Positions 45,725 to 56,621 of a stretch of 64,000 nt of DNA are shown piece by piece (within the stretch, counting starts at the first letter, position 1; every line of letters starts with the position of its first letter). The notes under the pieces were generated by a model. That model was not told where the DNA came from and did not search any database. It saw nothing but the letters and a program-made list of their open reading frames with translations. The DNA lies in the NCBI GenBank assembly GCA_025765615.1, contig JAIVFJ010000099.1, positions 62,001 through 126,000 on the forward strand, read 5' to 3'. Origin of the DNA: Zopfochytrium polystomum. Its lineage: Eukaryota; Chytridiomycota; Chytridiomycetes; Chytridiales; Chytridiaceae. The translations under genes and the position numbers were made by a program.

Positions 45725-46284
45725 CCTTGACTCTTACTGTTGGAATTCGGTGTCAACGGTTGAGAACGATTGCGATTGTGATCTCCGGAGCGACGATGTG
45801 ATCGCGGGAGCGGATGAGAGGGCGTAACAAGTCAAGTTTTTTCATTCCAACACTCCCCCTTGCACATGGCTTTAAAAGCAAAACTACTTCAAAAGAAAGA
45901 AACTGGTGAGAGAATTTAAAACGCTACTGCCCGGGTGAAAACCCAAACCAATTGACCAATCTGGGGAAAACCGTAGCAGGGTGAGGAAAGGAAACGTATC
46001 AGGGAAGCAGCTGCAGCGAAGAGTACTGCAAAAGGGTAGGGAAAACAAAAGGGTGCCCAAAACAGCAAAACGAAAGAAGGAAAATCTAAGTGGTGCCCCA
46101 CCCTGGGGCCTAACCCACTACTTTACCCTTGCAAGCCATGTGCACCATCCATGCAGCGCTGTGCGCTGCATTCTTCTCCTTGTCCTTGGTCTGTTTCTGA
46201 AGAAATTGACCTTCGTGGCGTTTCGTCCTAATTGCTCATGCATGCTCAATCAACTTGTTATCTTCAGCTGGTCCCTTGCTTGAG
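45193..46284. other. 3' region with GT and A tracts
   Basis: (GT)n at about 45,439-45,466, a CT-rich stretch and A29 at about 45,691-45,719. No gene seen. Confidence 0.5.
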
Positions 46285-47118
46285 TCAACAAGTCCAAGTA
46301 GCATTCAGCCTTCGAAAACCATGTCATGTCCATGCAGCTTGGTGAGGAGGTCAGTGAGCTGATTGAAGGAGGGGACGTGATCAACCTACACAAGTCCTTC
46401 TTCAACAATCAACCAAATGTGGTAGTAGCAAAGTCAAATGTGCTTGGAGCGGTCCGTATGAAGATTGTTCACTGTCATGTGGATCGTTGGTGTGTTGTCC
46501 TCATAAGCAGTCAGTGGTAGCTTGAGGGGCATCTTGACTGACAGGTGAAAGTTGTTGTGAAGGTTGTTGATAGCCTCAACCTCCCAACCAAGTTCACTGA
46601 GGGCAATATACTCTGCTGCTGTTGATGAGTTGGGACTGTTGACAAACGTGTTGACTTCCACCCAATTGCGCCCCCTGCTAGCAGCACAAGGTATGCTATC
46701 TGCAAACAAGAGTCATGGCAGGAGTTGAACTACGCGTCCGTGTATCCGACAGGTTGAGGGTTGCTGTCTGCACTGTAGCAAAGTCCAACTGTCGACACTC
46801 TCTTCGTCAGGGTCAATGGAGTCTGGTATGCAAGGGTGAGCTTGGAGGTAGTCTTGAGTGGAGCACCTCAAGGCCTCACAGTGCCATGTTCGGCCTCAAA
46901 GTGAGATAGGAAGTTTCAGATGAAGTTACCTTAGTGAATGATTGTGAAGTTTGAATCACGGATAACTTCCATTGAGAGAACGAATGTGAGCTTCCCAAGC
47001 TCCTGAAGCTTGAACTTCCCCTTGAGGTCAGCAATCACATCCTTGATGGCAGCAGTGTGACCGAACAAGGGAAGGTCATCAACGTAGGTGAGAATGAAGC
47101 AAAGTTCATGCTGGTTCT
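46285..47118 (-). pseudogene. Copia reverse transcriptase/RNase H remnant
   Basis: On the minus strand, FILTYVDDLPLFG carries the copia RT catalytic YVDD. LKGKFKLQELGKL and the RNase H pieces SSTAAEYIALSELG and YEDNTPTIHM follow. A last block (VDHVPSFNQLTDLLTKL) lies in another frame with stops. The 5' part is cut at 47,118 by the gypsy-type LTR, so that LTR inserted into this older copia element. Confidence 0.8.
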
Positions 47119-47425
47119 TGTTATGAATCACCCTGGAAACCTCTGGAACCTTCTAGAACATTCCTTCATGGAGCCTTGTGGAACCTTCTGGAACCTTCTT
47201 TGCTTTCCTGACTCGTCTTGTTTTCATTGGTATCATTGGTATCATTGTATTACTACTTGCTCTTTCTGGAACTTTCTTTGAGTCTTGACAAGGAAGACTC
47301 TCAAAAGGTATAAAATGTGGATTGGGGGACCTGTCCCATCCCTCAAGTGAATTATTGTTTCCAATACAATCATCACTCCTCTCAGTTCCTTGTCTGCCTT
47401 GTCCTGTCCTGCCATGTTCCTGACA
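47119..47425 (+). mobile_element. 5' LTR of a Ty3/gypsy element, with HSE-like array
   Basis: TGTTATGAATCACCCT...CCATGTTCCTGACA, 307 bp. It carries an HSE-like GAA/TTC array at 47,136-47,199 and a TATA box at 47,309. A gag ORF starts 36 bp downstream. Confidence 0.8.
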
Positions 47426-47460
47426 TCATAATTCACTTCACCCTCTCCTTCCACGCCATC

Positions 47461-49265
47461 ATGTCTGACCCAAACAACACCTTCCCTGATGCAACTGCCT
47501 TCCAAGCCTTGATGGACAAATTTCAAGCCCTTTAAAGACAGGCACACCAACTTCAAGAACAAGTCCTTCACCAGCAGCACCAGCTTCAACAACAACTTCA
47601 CCAACAAGAACATCAAGCTCTTCCCCTGCCCCAAGCCAACCAAGCAAGAGAGCCCAAGGTTCCCAGCCCTGACAAGTTCACTGGGCTGGCCAAAGACCTT
47701 AGGAACTTTATGGCCACTGTGGAGAATGTCATCCTTCTCCAACCTTCAAGATTTCCCAGTGAGCAAGTCAAGGTTCTTTTCACAAGCACCCTCCTGTCTG
47801 GTCAAGCTCAATCATGGTACAGATCTCTCCCAAGCACACCCACCACCCTGCAAGAGCTCTGGGAGGGGCTGGAAGCTACCTTTGGTGACCCCTACGCATC
47901 TTGGACAGAAAGATCCAAGCTTAAGCATATCAAGCAAGGAAAGCAATCTTGTGTGGCCTACACCAACCAATTCAAGCAACTAGCCAGAGACTCTGGATAC
48001 AATGATGCAGCTCTGATGGAGCTGTACCATGATGGTCTCCATGAGTCCATCCAAGACATGCTCTCCCAGTCTCTACACATCCCTGAGACCTTGGAAGAGT
48101 ACATTCTCCTTGCCATCAAGATTGACAACAGACTCTACTCCAAGAGGCTGAAGCAAAGACAAGTAGGAACTACATCAAGACCTACCCCAGTCCCTCAAGC
48201 TCTTACAGTTCCTGAACCCATGGAAGTGGATGCAGTTGAGACACTTCCTAAGGGTCCTCTGAGCCAAGAGGAGAAACAAGGAGGGCCCAGCAGCGATTGT
48301 GTTTTTACTGTGGCTCCAAGGACCACGCTGGCAAGGCCCAAGGAAGAAGCACCCAAACTCCCAGGTCCAGGCTCACTGAGGGGCGATTCCCTGGACTCTT
48401 CTCCAAGCTGCCCCTTCTTCATCACCACCACCAGCACCACAAACACCTCAGATTCCAAGCCCCACCAACTCTCCATGGATTTCAAGATTCAACTCTCACC
48501 CAAGTCAACCATCACAACCAAAGCCCTTATCGACACTGGATCATCCTGCAACATCATTGATGCCACCCTTGCCAAGTCTTGTGCCATTCCCACCATCATC
48601 AAGAAATCCACACCCCTCAAGGTCCACTTTGCCAATCATGCTCTGTTCAAGGAAATCAGCCATGAAACCAAGCCAAACCTCCACATCCAAGACTTTCCAC
48701 CATCCATGGTCAACCTGGAAGTATTGGAGCTTGGTTCACCCATATTCTCTGTCATCCTGGGATTACCATGGCTGCAAGCCCAGAACACTGCCTTTGATTG
48801 GGTCACTGGTCACAGAACCCACAGTCAAAGATTCAAGTACCACAGTTCACAGTCCACATTCAAGATTCAAGTTCCACAGCTCACAGCCTTTGCCAAGAAC
48901 AGAACTCTCAGTCAAAGATTCAAGAATCACAGTTACCAGTCAAGAATTCAAGCCCCACTGCTGATGAGCACAGAAGGACAGACCTTGCACCTGAAGGGGG
49001 AGATGGTTTCACCCCACAATCCAAGACACACCTTTCACTGCTTCCTGACAGTGTGTGGGCCGATGCTATTTCCAAGGACTCCGAGCCTCACAAGATTCAA
49101 ATCAGCCAAGAAGAGGAAAAGCTTGAGATACTCAAGACCAGGCATGGTGCAGCAACAGCTGGACACCCAGGAGAGCACAAGACATATGAGCTTGTTTCCA
49201 GAGACTTCTACTGGCCAGGCATGAGGAAGTACATCAAGAACTATGTCAGCAACTGTAAAACCTGT
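47461..49265 (+). pseudogene. Ty3/gypsy gag-protease with fused integrase zinc-binding end (RT and RNase H missing)
   Basis: The gag starts MSDPNNTFPDATAFQAL and is broken by a TAA at 47,533. It continues with a retrotransposon-gag domain (LLSGQAQSWYRSLP; YTNQFKQLARDSGYNDAALM). A CCHC-like knuckle (CFYCGSKDHAGKA) lies in another frame. Then comes an aspartic protease with ALIDTGSSCNIID, followed by VILGLPWLQ. Short repeated SQRF..HS units follow, and then directly the HHCC zinc-binding part of integrase (RHGAATAGHPGEHKTYELV; YVSNCKTC). Reverse transcriptase and RNase H are absent. The sequence stops at 49,265 where a copia LTR is inserted. Confidence 0.82.
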
Positions 49266-49424
49266 TGTAAACAGTCTTCTCTGAGTGAGTGAGTGGAAGG
49301 AGTGAATGAAGTGGAGATGTGTGTTTGTCAGTGGTCCTTCTCTCCAACTTGGAGAGAAAGAGAAAAACTCTGTTATGAATTATTGATACATGATTATGAT
49401 ATACACACTGTAATAGTTGCTAGG
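49266..49424 (-). mobile_element. Copia LTR, 3' half (split copy)
   Basis: Begins TGTAAACAGTCTTCTCTGAG, the reverse complement of the LTR end, and stops at ...TTGCTAGG where the TGTGAGAC element starts. Its other half lies at 52,182-52,427. The gypsy flank is CCTGT on this side and AGG-ACA complement (CCTGT) on the other, a 5-bp target duplication. Confidence 0.8.
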
Positions 49425-50506
49425 TGTGAGACTACACCGAGGTCTCAGTGATAAAGTCTAGAGATTTTATTCGCAAAAACAAGGGTACCTGTCATAAAAC
49501 CGCAAGGATCGGGACCCCTATTATTGCTCCCAGTTCTTTAGTTTCCAAGGCGTTATCAAAGTGTATTTGCAGCTAACCCGTCTTTATTATTGGGCCTGCT
49601 CTTACTACTTTTGTCTTAACAGTTTCCGTTGCGCCAGGGTTTTCTCAACATATTTTCTTTTTCGGTGACTAACAGAGACTGCCTGACTGCCTAGGGATGG
49701 GGTGCCTGACAGGCTGTACCCCAAGCCTGCCTAATTTATTATTTATTTTTGGCACTTGTACATACACGCATAGGGTTGGGGGGGACTTAGAGCATTTGTG
49801 GTGGATGCTCCAAGTCAGGGGGGTTGACTTGTCAATTTATCTCTCTCTGTTTTTGGGCCATTTCTCTTTTACCTTTTTTTCTTCAATCTGATTTCTGTCC
49901 ATTGGCACCAATACAGAGTCCCTTCAAATCCATCTGGCTCACAAAGGTGAGGGTAGTGAGAGATGGTACACACCCGGGTGTGTACATGGTCCCTTTGTGG
50001 GGCTCCTCTTAAGGGGCTGTGGGTGGGGAATGCAGCTGGCCCCACCAGCGACTGTGTGACATTGCCAGCTCTGTGTTGGAGTGAGGATCCCTGGCGCTTG
50101 CCCGCTGCAACGACGGTGGTGGTGGTGGCGACGACAGCGTTGTCGTCCCCAACCTTCCCGTCCCCGCGAGGGTGTTGGTGGCTGCGCCCGGTGCAGCCCC
50201 CAACACCTGAGAGTTTGATCTACAAGCACCTGCCTCAGTCCTATTGCTGTGAGGGTGAGATGTGTGAGTACAAGTGCGATGCGATAAAGCCCGTTGGTCG
50301 AGTGATCGTGTCGACGCAGCCCAGCGGTGTGCGTGTTCGATCACAGGTGTTTCTGCGTGCGAGTTCCCTGCTGGCGACCTTCCGACCCCTACATAGTCGA
50401 CTCCCTTCTCTCTTCCCCCCGTCGCTGGCAACAACAAGGGCTCCCACAGCACTGTCTGTGACAAGGGGCGCTAGGTTGCACCCTGTCTGTCCTGTCGCTA
50501 TTAACC
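49425..50506 (-). repeat. TGTGAGAC element, left arm of a ~1.04-kb inverted repeat
   Basis: Starts TGTGAGACTACACCGAGG. From 49,468 to 50,506 it is nearly the reverse complement of 52,796-53,835. It contains a roughly 180-codon open stretch which is open in both copies because they are near-identical, but it has no recognisable domain. TG...CA ends and short terminal inverted repeats suggest a small LTR-like or TIR element. Confidence 0.75.
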
Positions 50507-50879
50507 CCTGATGATTTCAAATCATCTTTCCTCTGTGGGAAGACTGGTCACTGCACACAGACCTCTGGACAGACCTTGGTTGATTTGAAATGCTCTGAAT
50601 ATTTCAAATCACCCTCCCTCTGTGGGAAGGGGTTTACCTCCCCCAGAGCAAAGTCCTGTCTGAAGCAGTTTGCAACTTGTTCGGATAGGCAAAACAGGAA
50701 AACTGATCAACCTCCCTGCAGGAGTATAAATTGGGAAGAGTTTTCTTATTGGGAAAAAACTCTCTCACTCCAATTTGCCAGTCCCTGTCTAAAACAAGAT
50801 CTCTTTACCCACTTGCCCTTGGTCGCTTGCTCCGCTTGATCCAAAGTACAAGTTCTCAATTCAAGCCTTGGTGCCTTGA
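50507..50879. other. Spacer with repeated 'TTTCAAATCA' segments
   Basis: Two related units near 50,512-50,545 and 50,595-50,630 (TTTCAAATCA...CTCTGTGGGAAG). No gene seen. Confidence 0.4.
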
Positions 50880-51195
50880 TCTTATGAATCACCCTCTGGA
50901 AAGCTCTGGAACCTTCTAGAACATTCCTATGGAACCTTCTGAAACCTTCTAGAACATTCCTTCATGGAGCCTTGTGGAACCTTCTCAAACCTTCTTTGCT
51001 TTCCTGACTTGTCTTGTTGTCATTGGTATCATTGGTATCATTGTATTACTAATTGCTCTTTCTGGAACTTTCTTTGAGTCTTGATAAGGAAGACTCTCAA
51101 AAGGTATAAAATGTGGATGGGGGACCTGTCCCATCGCTCAAGTGAATTATTTTTTCCAATACAATCATCACTCCTCTTAGTTCCTTGTCTGCCTT
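50880..51195 (+). mobile_element. Truncated gypsy-type LTR with HSE-like array
   Basis: Matches the LTR at 47,119 from TTATGAATCACCCTCTGG to TTGTCTGCCTTG and lacks the last ~30 bp. It abuts the integrase fragment, whose coding strand is opposite. GAA/TTC array 50,899-50,994; TATA box 51,105. Confidence 0.75.
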
Positions 51196-52181
51196 GGTTC
51201 AACCTCAAATTCCTCTTCACCTTCTACCTCAACTGGAGGAGGAGGAGGAACAACTCTGCCTGGAATGGAGTTGGCCACAAACTTCTCCAAAAGGCTGACA
51301 TAGAAAACTGGGTGGATCTTCATAGATGCAGGAAGATCCAGCTTGAAGGTGACTGGATTGATTTGCTCCAAGATCTTGAAAGGTCCCAACTTGAGGTTGT
51401 CCAGCTTGGGACTTGGTCTTTTGGTCTGCAAGTTTTTCCTCGGAGGCCAAACTTGCTGACCCACAGCAAGGTCATGGCCCATTCTGTGAGTGTTGCAAAT
51501 CTTGAGGCATCTTCTTGGGCTCTCTTCAGGGTGGGAGTACAGGAAGGTGCTGATGATCTTGAGCTTATGCAAGTGTGAAGCCACAGCAAGAGCTTGGACA
51601 TTGGATAGGGTCCCTTGTCCCAGAAGATCTCCTCTTGGATTGAAGCCATATGTTGTAAAGAAAGGAGATAGCTGGGTGCTTGAGTGGAGAGAATTGTTGA
51701 GAGCAAATTCTGCCAGTGGAAGGAGGGTGGGCCAATCATCCTGTTGATAGCTGACATAGCACCTCACTCAAATACTGCTCCAGGGTCTGGTTCGTTCTTT
51801 CTGTTTGTCCATCAGTCTGAGGGTGATAAGCAGTTGACAGTTGAGACTTGATTCCAAGGGCTGCTGTGAGTGCTTTCCAAATTTGGGATCTGAACTGTGG
51901 TCCTCTGTCACTGATGATTGACTGAGGCAGTCCATGGAGCCTGAATATGTGCTGCAAAAACAGGTCTGCTGTTCCTTGTGCATCTATATTCTCAGTGTAG
52001 GTGATGAAATGGGCCAACTTTGTCCTTCTGCAGATGACAACAAGGATAGAGTCAAATCCATGGGATGGTGGCAGTTTCACAATGAAGTCCATGGATATTG
52101 ATGACCAAGGGCTGGTGGCAATTGGGAAGGGCTCCAGAAGTCCATAGGGCTTGTGTCTGCTGGATTTGTTTCTTTGACAGG
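51190..52181 (-). pseudogene. Ty3/gypsy integrase catalytic core and C-terminus (inverted fragment)
   Basis: Minus-strand reading gives CQRNKSSRHKPYGLLEPFP, then the integrase core with SMDFIVKLPPSHGFDSILVV (first Asp), IISDRGPQFRS (second Asp) and HPQTDGQTERTNQTLEQYL (Glu). A frameshift near 51,760 leads to WPTLLPLAEFALNNSLHSST and a C-terminal GPFKILEQINPVTFKLDLP domain. Its beginning, at CCTGT, is the direct continuation of the integrase HHCC part that ends at 49,265. The two pieces were thus one element before inversion. Confidence 0.85.
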
Positions 52182-52427
52182 TGTTGGGTGGAACTGACTG
52201 GTTAGCAGCAAGAGGCACAAGACAGACCCAAACCTATTGTGACTGTCAGTTATTGTTCTCACAATGCCCATGGGAGAGTGAGCCACCACCAATGTAGACC
52301 TGAGCGCTGGCTTGTGCTGATGACAAATACTCCAATATTAAGTGGAACGGAAACCTGGTGTCAACAGTTTTTGCTCAAGCAGATAATGTAGGAGAGGCTT
52401 TTACCCTGTGCCAGTCACGCTTGCCTA
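52182..52427 (+). mobile_element. Copia LTR, 5' half (split copy)
   Basis: Starts TGTTGGGTGGAACTGACTGG and stops at CTTGCCTA, where the TGTGAGAC element begins. Together with 49,266-49,424 it makes one ~400-bp LTR interrupted at CCTA. Confidence 0.8.
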
Positions 52428-53849
52428 TGTGAGACTATACTCACTCCTTTGACCCTGGGATCTGGGCCCTAGAGTGAGGGAAAGCAAATAATAGGCTAAA
52501 ACTAACTTTATTGGGCTGTTGTCTAGGGGGTGTTTCAACCCTACTACTTGCCTAGTCCACGAAGTATCCCTACTGATCTGTCTAACAGGGGTCTCAAACA
52601 CAAAGAATGAACATTCAGAGGGACAATCCTCTGAAGGATCGGTGCCAGAGCACCGATTACTCGCGTGGCTGCAGGCTGATGCAAGGGGAAACAGAAGGGC
52701 ATTCCTGAGGGCGCAACACAACCGCAGAATAAAGAGAGAGAGGAGGGAAACGGGGGTTTTTATCTCAGGAACCTAATCTCAAATACAACCGGAGCGGTTA
52801 ATAGCGGTGGGACAGACAGGGCGCGACCTAGTGCCCCTCATCGCGGACGGTGCTGCAGGAGCCCTTGTTGTTGCCAGTGACGGGGGGAGAGAGAGAAGGG
52901 AGTCGACTATGTAGGGGCCGGAAGGTCGCCAGCAGGGAACTCGCACGCGGAAACACCTGTGATCGTACACGCACCCCGCCAGGCTGCATCAGCACGATCA
53001 CTCGACCAACGGGCTTTATCGCATCGCACTTGTACTCACACATCTCACCCTCACAGCAATAGGACTGAGGCAGGTGCTTGTAGATCAAACTCTCAGGTGT
53101 TGGGGGCTGCACCGGGCGCAGCCACCAACACCCTCGCGGGGACGGGAAGGTTGGGGACGACAACGCTGTCGTCGCCACCACCACCACCGTCGTTGCAGCG
53201 GGCAAGCGCCAGGGATCCTCACTCCAACACAGAGCTGGCAATGTCACACAGTCGCTGGTGGGGCCAGCTGCATTCCCCACCCACAGCCCCTTAAGAGGAG
53301 CCCCACAAAGGGACCATGTACACACCCGGGTGTGTACCATCTCTCACTACCCTCACCTTTGTGAGCCAGATGGATTTGAAGGGACTCTGTATTGGTGCCA
53401 ATGGACAGAAATCAGATTGAAGAAAAAAAGGTAAAAGAGAAATGGCCCAAAAACAGAGAGAGATAAATTGACAAGTCAACCCCCCTGACTTGGAGCATCC
53501 ACCACAAATGCTCTAAGTCCCCCCCCAACCCTATGCGTGTATGTACAAGTGCCAAAAATAAATAATAAATTAGGCAGGCTTGGGGTACAGCCTGTCAGGC
53601 ACCCCATCCCTAGGCAGTCAGGCAGTCTCTGTTAGTCACCGAAAAAGAAAATATGTTGAGAAAACCCTGGCGCAACGGAAACTGTTAAGACAAAAGTAGT
53701 AAGAGCAGGCCCAATAATAAAGACGGGTTAGCTGCAAATACACTTTGATAACGCCTTGGAAACTAAAGAACTGGGAGCAATAATAGGGGTCCCGATCCTT
53801 GCGGTTTTATGACAGGTACCCTTGTTTTTGCGAATTATGCATGTATGTA
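52428..53849 (+). repeat. TGTGAGAC element, left end plus right arm of inverted repeat
   Basis: Begins TGTGAGACTATACTCACTCC at the copia LTR break. From 52,796 to 53,835 it is the inverted counterpart of 49,468-50,506. It breaks off at GCGAAT and joins a short piece (TATGCATGTATG) of another copy just before the Tc1 insertion. Confidence 0.7.
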
Positions 53850-55170
53850 CAGGGGGAGGACAAATGTTTCTGGGCACCGCTGTGCCACCCGCCACCGCCA
53901 GCTCGTCGATCTGCACTGCCCCATTGATGATCTCACCAAACTTGGAGCAATCGCCTCGACATTTGACATGGGGACAGCAAAGAGAGTGAAGAATGATCAT
54001 GGCGTGTGCAAGACGCTGATTGCGATGCACAACAACAGGAAGAGCACCTGTGAGATTGCCAATGACACAACTGTACCGAAGTCAACGGTCCAGGATATAA
54101 TTGCGCGCTATGAGAACACTGGCAGTCTCACTCACCTGCCCCGTTCCAGACAGCCTCACAAGCTCTCAGAGAACAATCGCCGTTATTTGGTTCGAGCTAC
54201 AAAGGGATCTGCATCAAACAGAAGGCAAACACTTGGGGACCTTACAAATCAGTTGAATTCCGCTCGTGACGATCCCGTTTCAACGAGGACTGTTTGACGT
54301 GTACTTCACGAGGAGGGGATTTTCAACCGTCTTGCAGCCAAAAAGCCCTATCTAAAGCCAGAGCATCGATGTAAACGGCTTGAATTTGCTAAGGAGCATG
54401 TCAGGTGGTCCGTTGAAGAGTGGGAGAAGGTAATTTGGACTGATGAGGCCAGCTTTGAGACTGGAGCGCATGGGCAGGTCCGTGTTTGGCACTGTGCTGG
54501 TGAAAAGCTCAAACCAGAATGTCTTCAAGCAACAGTGAAGAGTGGCCGCCAGTCGTTCTCAATTTGGGCTTGTTTCCGCGGTTCGATTGCGGGCAGGAAG
54601 CTATGCATTCATTGACGGGCGACTGAACAGCTCGCAGTATATTGACATTTTGGATGGTCAACTTCAAGTCTTTATTGAATATTTGGATGAACAGAATGCC
54701 GACGAGGAGTTTCTTGAGAACAGCCTGATCTATCAGCATGACAATGCACCAGCTCACACAGCCCTGAAAGTTAAAGCTTGGTTCAAAGAAAAGGGCTTGC
54801 CTATCATGAACTGGCCAGCTCAAAGCCTGGATTTGAACCCCATAGAGAATCTCTGGGCTCGACTTAAAGATCAAGTATCAGAAGACCGACCACTTGGTCT
54901 CAAGGTGTTGAAAAAGTCAGTTCGAAAAGCTTGGCAGGAAATTGAACCCCAGTTCCTCCAATCATTAGTGAAGAGTATGCCTGCAAGGATGCAAGCTACT
55001 ATTGAGAGCGATTGAGAGCGATGGAGGGCCAACGGACTATTGACCAGACTTTCGAACCATCACGCTCTTTTTGCTTGAAATACAATTAAGTTTTGTGGAA
55101 TTGGATGGCTCATGTTGAGCAAAATTTTGGTGGCACAGCAAGTGCCCAGACACTTTTGTCCCCCCCCCTG
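53850..55170 (+). mobile_element. Tc1/mariner-type DNA transposon, ~1.32 kb
   Basis: Ends are CAGGGGGAGGACAAATG at the left and the complement of CAGGGGGGGGGACAAAAG at the right, both continuing to CTGGGCAC. It is flanked by TA at 53,848-53,849 and 55,171-55,172, the Tc1 target duplication. It sits inside a TGTGAGAC element copy (target TATG-TA-CAAGTGCC). Confidence 0.9.
53968..55014 (+). pseudogene. Tc1 transposase, broken
   Basis: N-terminal helix-turn-helix (TLIAMHNNRKSTCEIAND; VQDIIARYENTGSL) leads into a second HTH. A TGA stop at 54,295-54,297 follows STRTV. The DDE domain has IWTDEASFETG (first Asp), IYQHDNAPAHTALKVK (second Asp) and MNWPAQSLDLNPIENLW (Asp with the final Glu in PIEN, DD34E spacing). 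A frameshift near 54,560-54,580 separates the first Asp from the rest. The element is therefore non-autonomous as it stands. Confidence 0.88.
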
Positions 55171-55172
55171 TA

Positions 55173-55493
55173 CAAGTGCCAAAAATAAATAATAAATTAG
55201 GCGGGCTTGGGGTACAGCCTGTCAGGCATCCCATCCCTAGTCCGTCAGGCAGTCTCCATTAGTCACCGAAAAAGAAAATATGTTGAGAAAACCCTGGCGC
55301 AACAAAAACTGTTTAGACAAAAGTATTAAAAGCAGGCCCAATAATAAAGATGGGTTAGCTGCAAAGACACTTTGATAACGCCTTGGAAACTAAAGAACCA
55401 GGAATAATAATAGGGGTCCCGATCCTTGCGGTACGCTTGTTTTGCGAATAAAATCCCTAGAATTTATCACTGAGACCTCAGTGTAGTCTCACA
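55173..55493 (+). repeat. TGTGAGAC element, terminal part of a third copy
   Basis: Repeats 53,550-53,835 (CAAGTGCCAAAAATAAATAA onward) but continues to the intact terminus ...GTGTAGTCTCACA. The Tc1 insertion lies between copies two and three. Confidence 0.75.
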
Positions 55494-55851
55494 TGTTGGC
55501 CTCAGGCACTGCACCATGTGCAGCCCGATTTTCTGCTCATCTCTGAGTTTGGGAGGTGTGGTGTCCACGTAGCTCAGATCGCCGTTCTGCATGCCGTTCT
55601 CTGCCCTGTCACCCACCACAGCCACCCCGACCATGGCAGCACCCACCACGGATTTCTCTGTCATGGTGGTGTCACTCAGCCTGGTGGGAGCGCCTTTGCT
55701 CTCAGTGGTTGTGGAAGTTGCTAAGTAGTGCAGCCTCATTGACTGGCTCTGCTAGTGGTGCGACAGTTGGTCCTTTAGGTTTGTTACAGGCTTCCATAGT
55801 CTTGGGGAAGGCAAAGAGGGCGGTTATGGCTGTGATGGTGTTGTTGTCCGC

Positions 55852-56523
55852 TCAAGATAGGTAGTTCTCAGTCCAAATGTGCCAGTACTCCTCGTCCTCT
55901 AAACATTCTGCCAGTTGATCCACCATTGACTTAAACTTTAGCATTTCGTTGATTTTGCCTAAGACCCCTGGGGGCAAGGCTCCTGACTTCCACTCGGTCT
56001 CTGTAGTGCTTCTCAGATATGGGTTGAAAGCAGCAATCTTTCCCCCTGGTTCAATCTTGCGAATCAGTGCACATGCCTGCGCTTCGTCAAAGCATCCAAT
56101 ATTCCTCTTGAGTTCTTCAAGTGCCTGAAAGACAAACTTAATGCCACTGATTTTGTGTTCAAGAGTCTCGCTTATGTGATTGTAGATGTGCAGCATCCCA
56201 GCCCAATTCTGGTCATACGTTCCTGGGAAGACGTTCACGTCATCGCTAAACGTCCAGTAGCCAACGTATTTTGGGTTGTTCGGGACGTATTCTTGGGTGA
56301 TGTGCATGACTTCCCATTCCTCATATCCCGGTAGGGGATTTGCTGACCAGAACTGGAAATGCTCAGGGACGGCAGGATTTGTGGCAGTTGTGTCTGTAGT
56401 GGGGCTGCTGGGACAGCAGCAACTTTGTGCAGGAGCAGCACTTAGTTGCTTACTGGCAAAATGCCCCTTCACGTAGTCCATCCATCTTGTGAAGTCGACA
56501 GGGTTGACTAGCTGACAGTGCAA
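55852..56523 (-). CDS. Unknown ORF, 223 aa
   Basis: Open minus-strand frame with non-repetitive, protein-like composition: FTRWMDYVKGHFASKQ near the start, YVGYWTFSDDVNVFPGTYDQ in the middle and LEDEEYWHIWTENYLS at the end. A plausible splice acceptor (CTGTCAG) lies just inside the first codons, so it may be a 3' exon of the neighbouring membrane-protein gene upstream on the same strand. Its own start is not strong. No transmembrane helix, no known motif. It lies at the edge of the repeat cluster, so it could instead be a cargo ORF of an unknown element. Confidence 0.45.
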   Translation of the reverse strand: MHCQLVNPVDFTRWMDYVKGHFASKQLSAAPAQSCCCPSSPTTDTTATNPAVPEHFQFWSANPLPGYEEWEVMHITQEYVPNNPKYVGYWTFSDDVNVFPGTYDQNWAGMLHIYNHISETLEHKISGIKFVFQALEELKRNIGCFDEAQACALIRKIEPGGKIAAFNPYLRSTTETEWKSGALPPGVLGKINEMLKFKSMVDQLAECLEDEEYWHIWTENYLS

Positions 56524-56621
56524 GAGCTTCGCTTGACTCGCTTATCGCGTTGAGGGAGAACGAAGGTAACGGGGGGATGAGAGTAGTTGTTGCAACAGAG
56601 ATAACAAGCGAAGTGGGTAGA

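Noticed and set aside
49963..50511. 182-aa ORF in the inverted repeat, present twice
   Set aside because: Occurs in both copies only because the DNA is near-identical. Composition is not protein-like and the ends differ by frameshift between copies.
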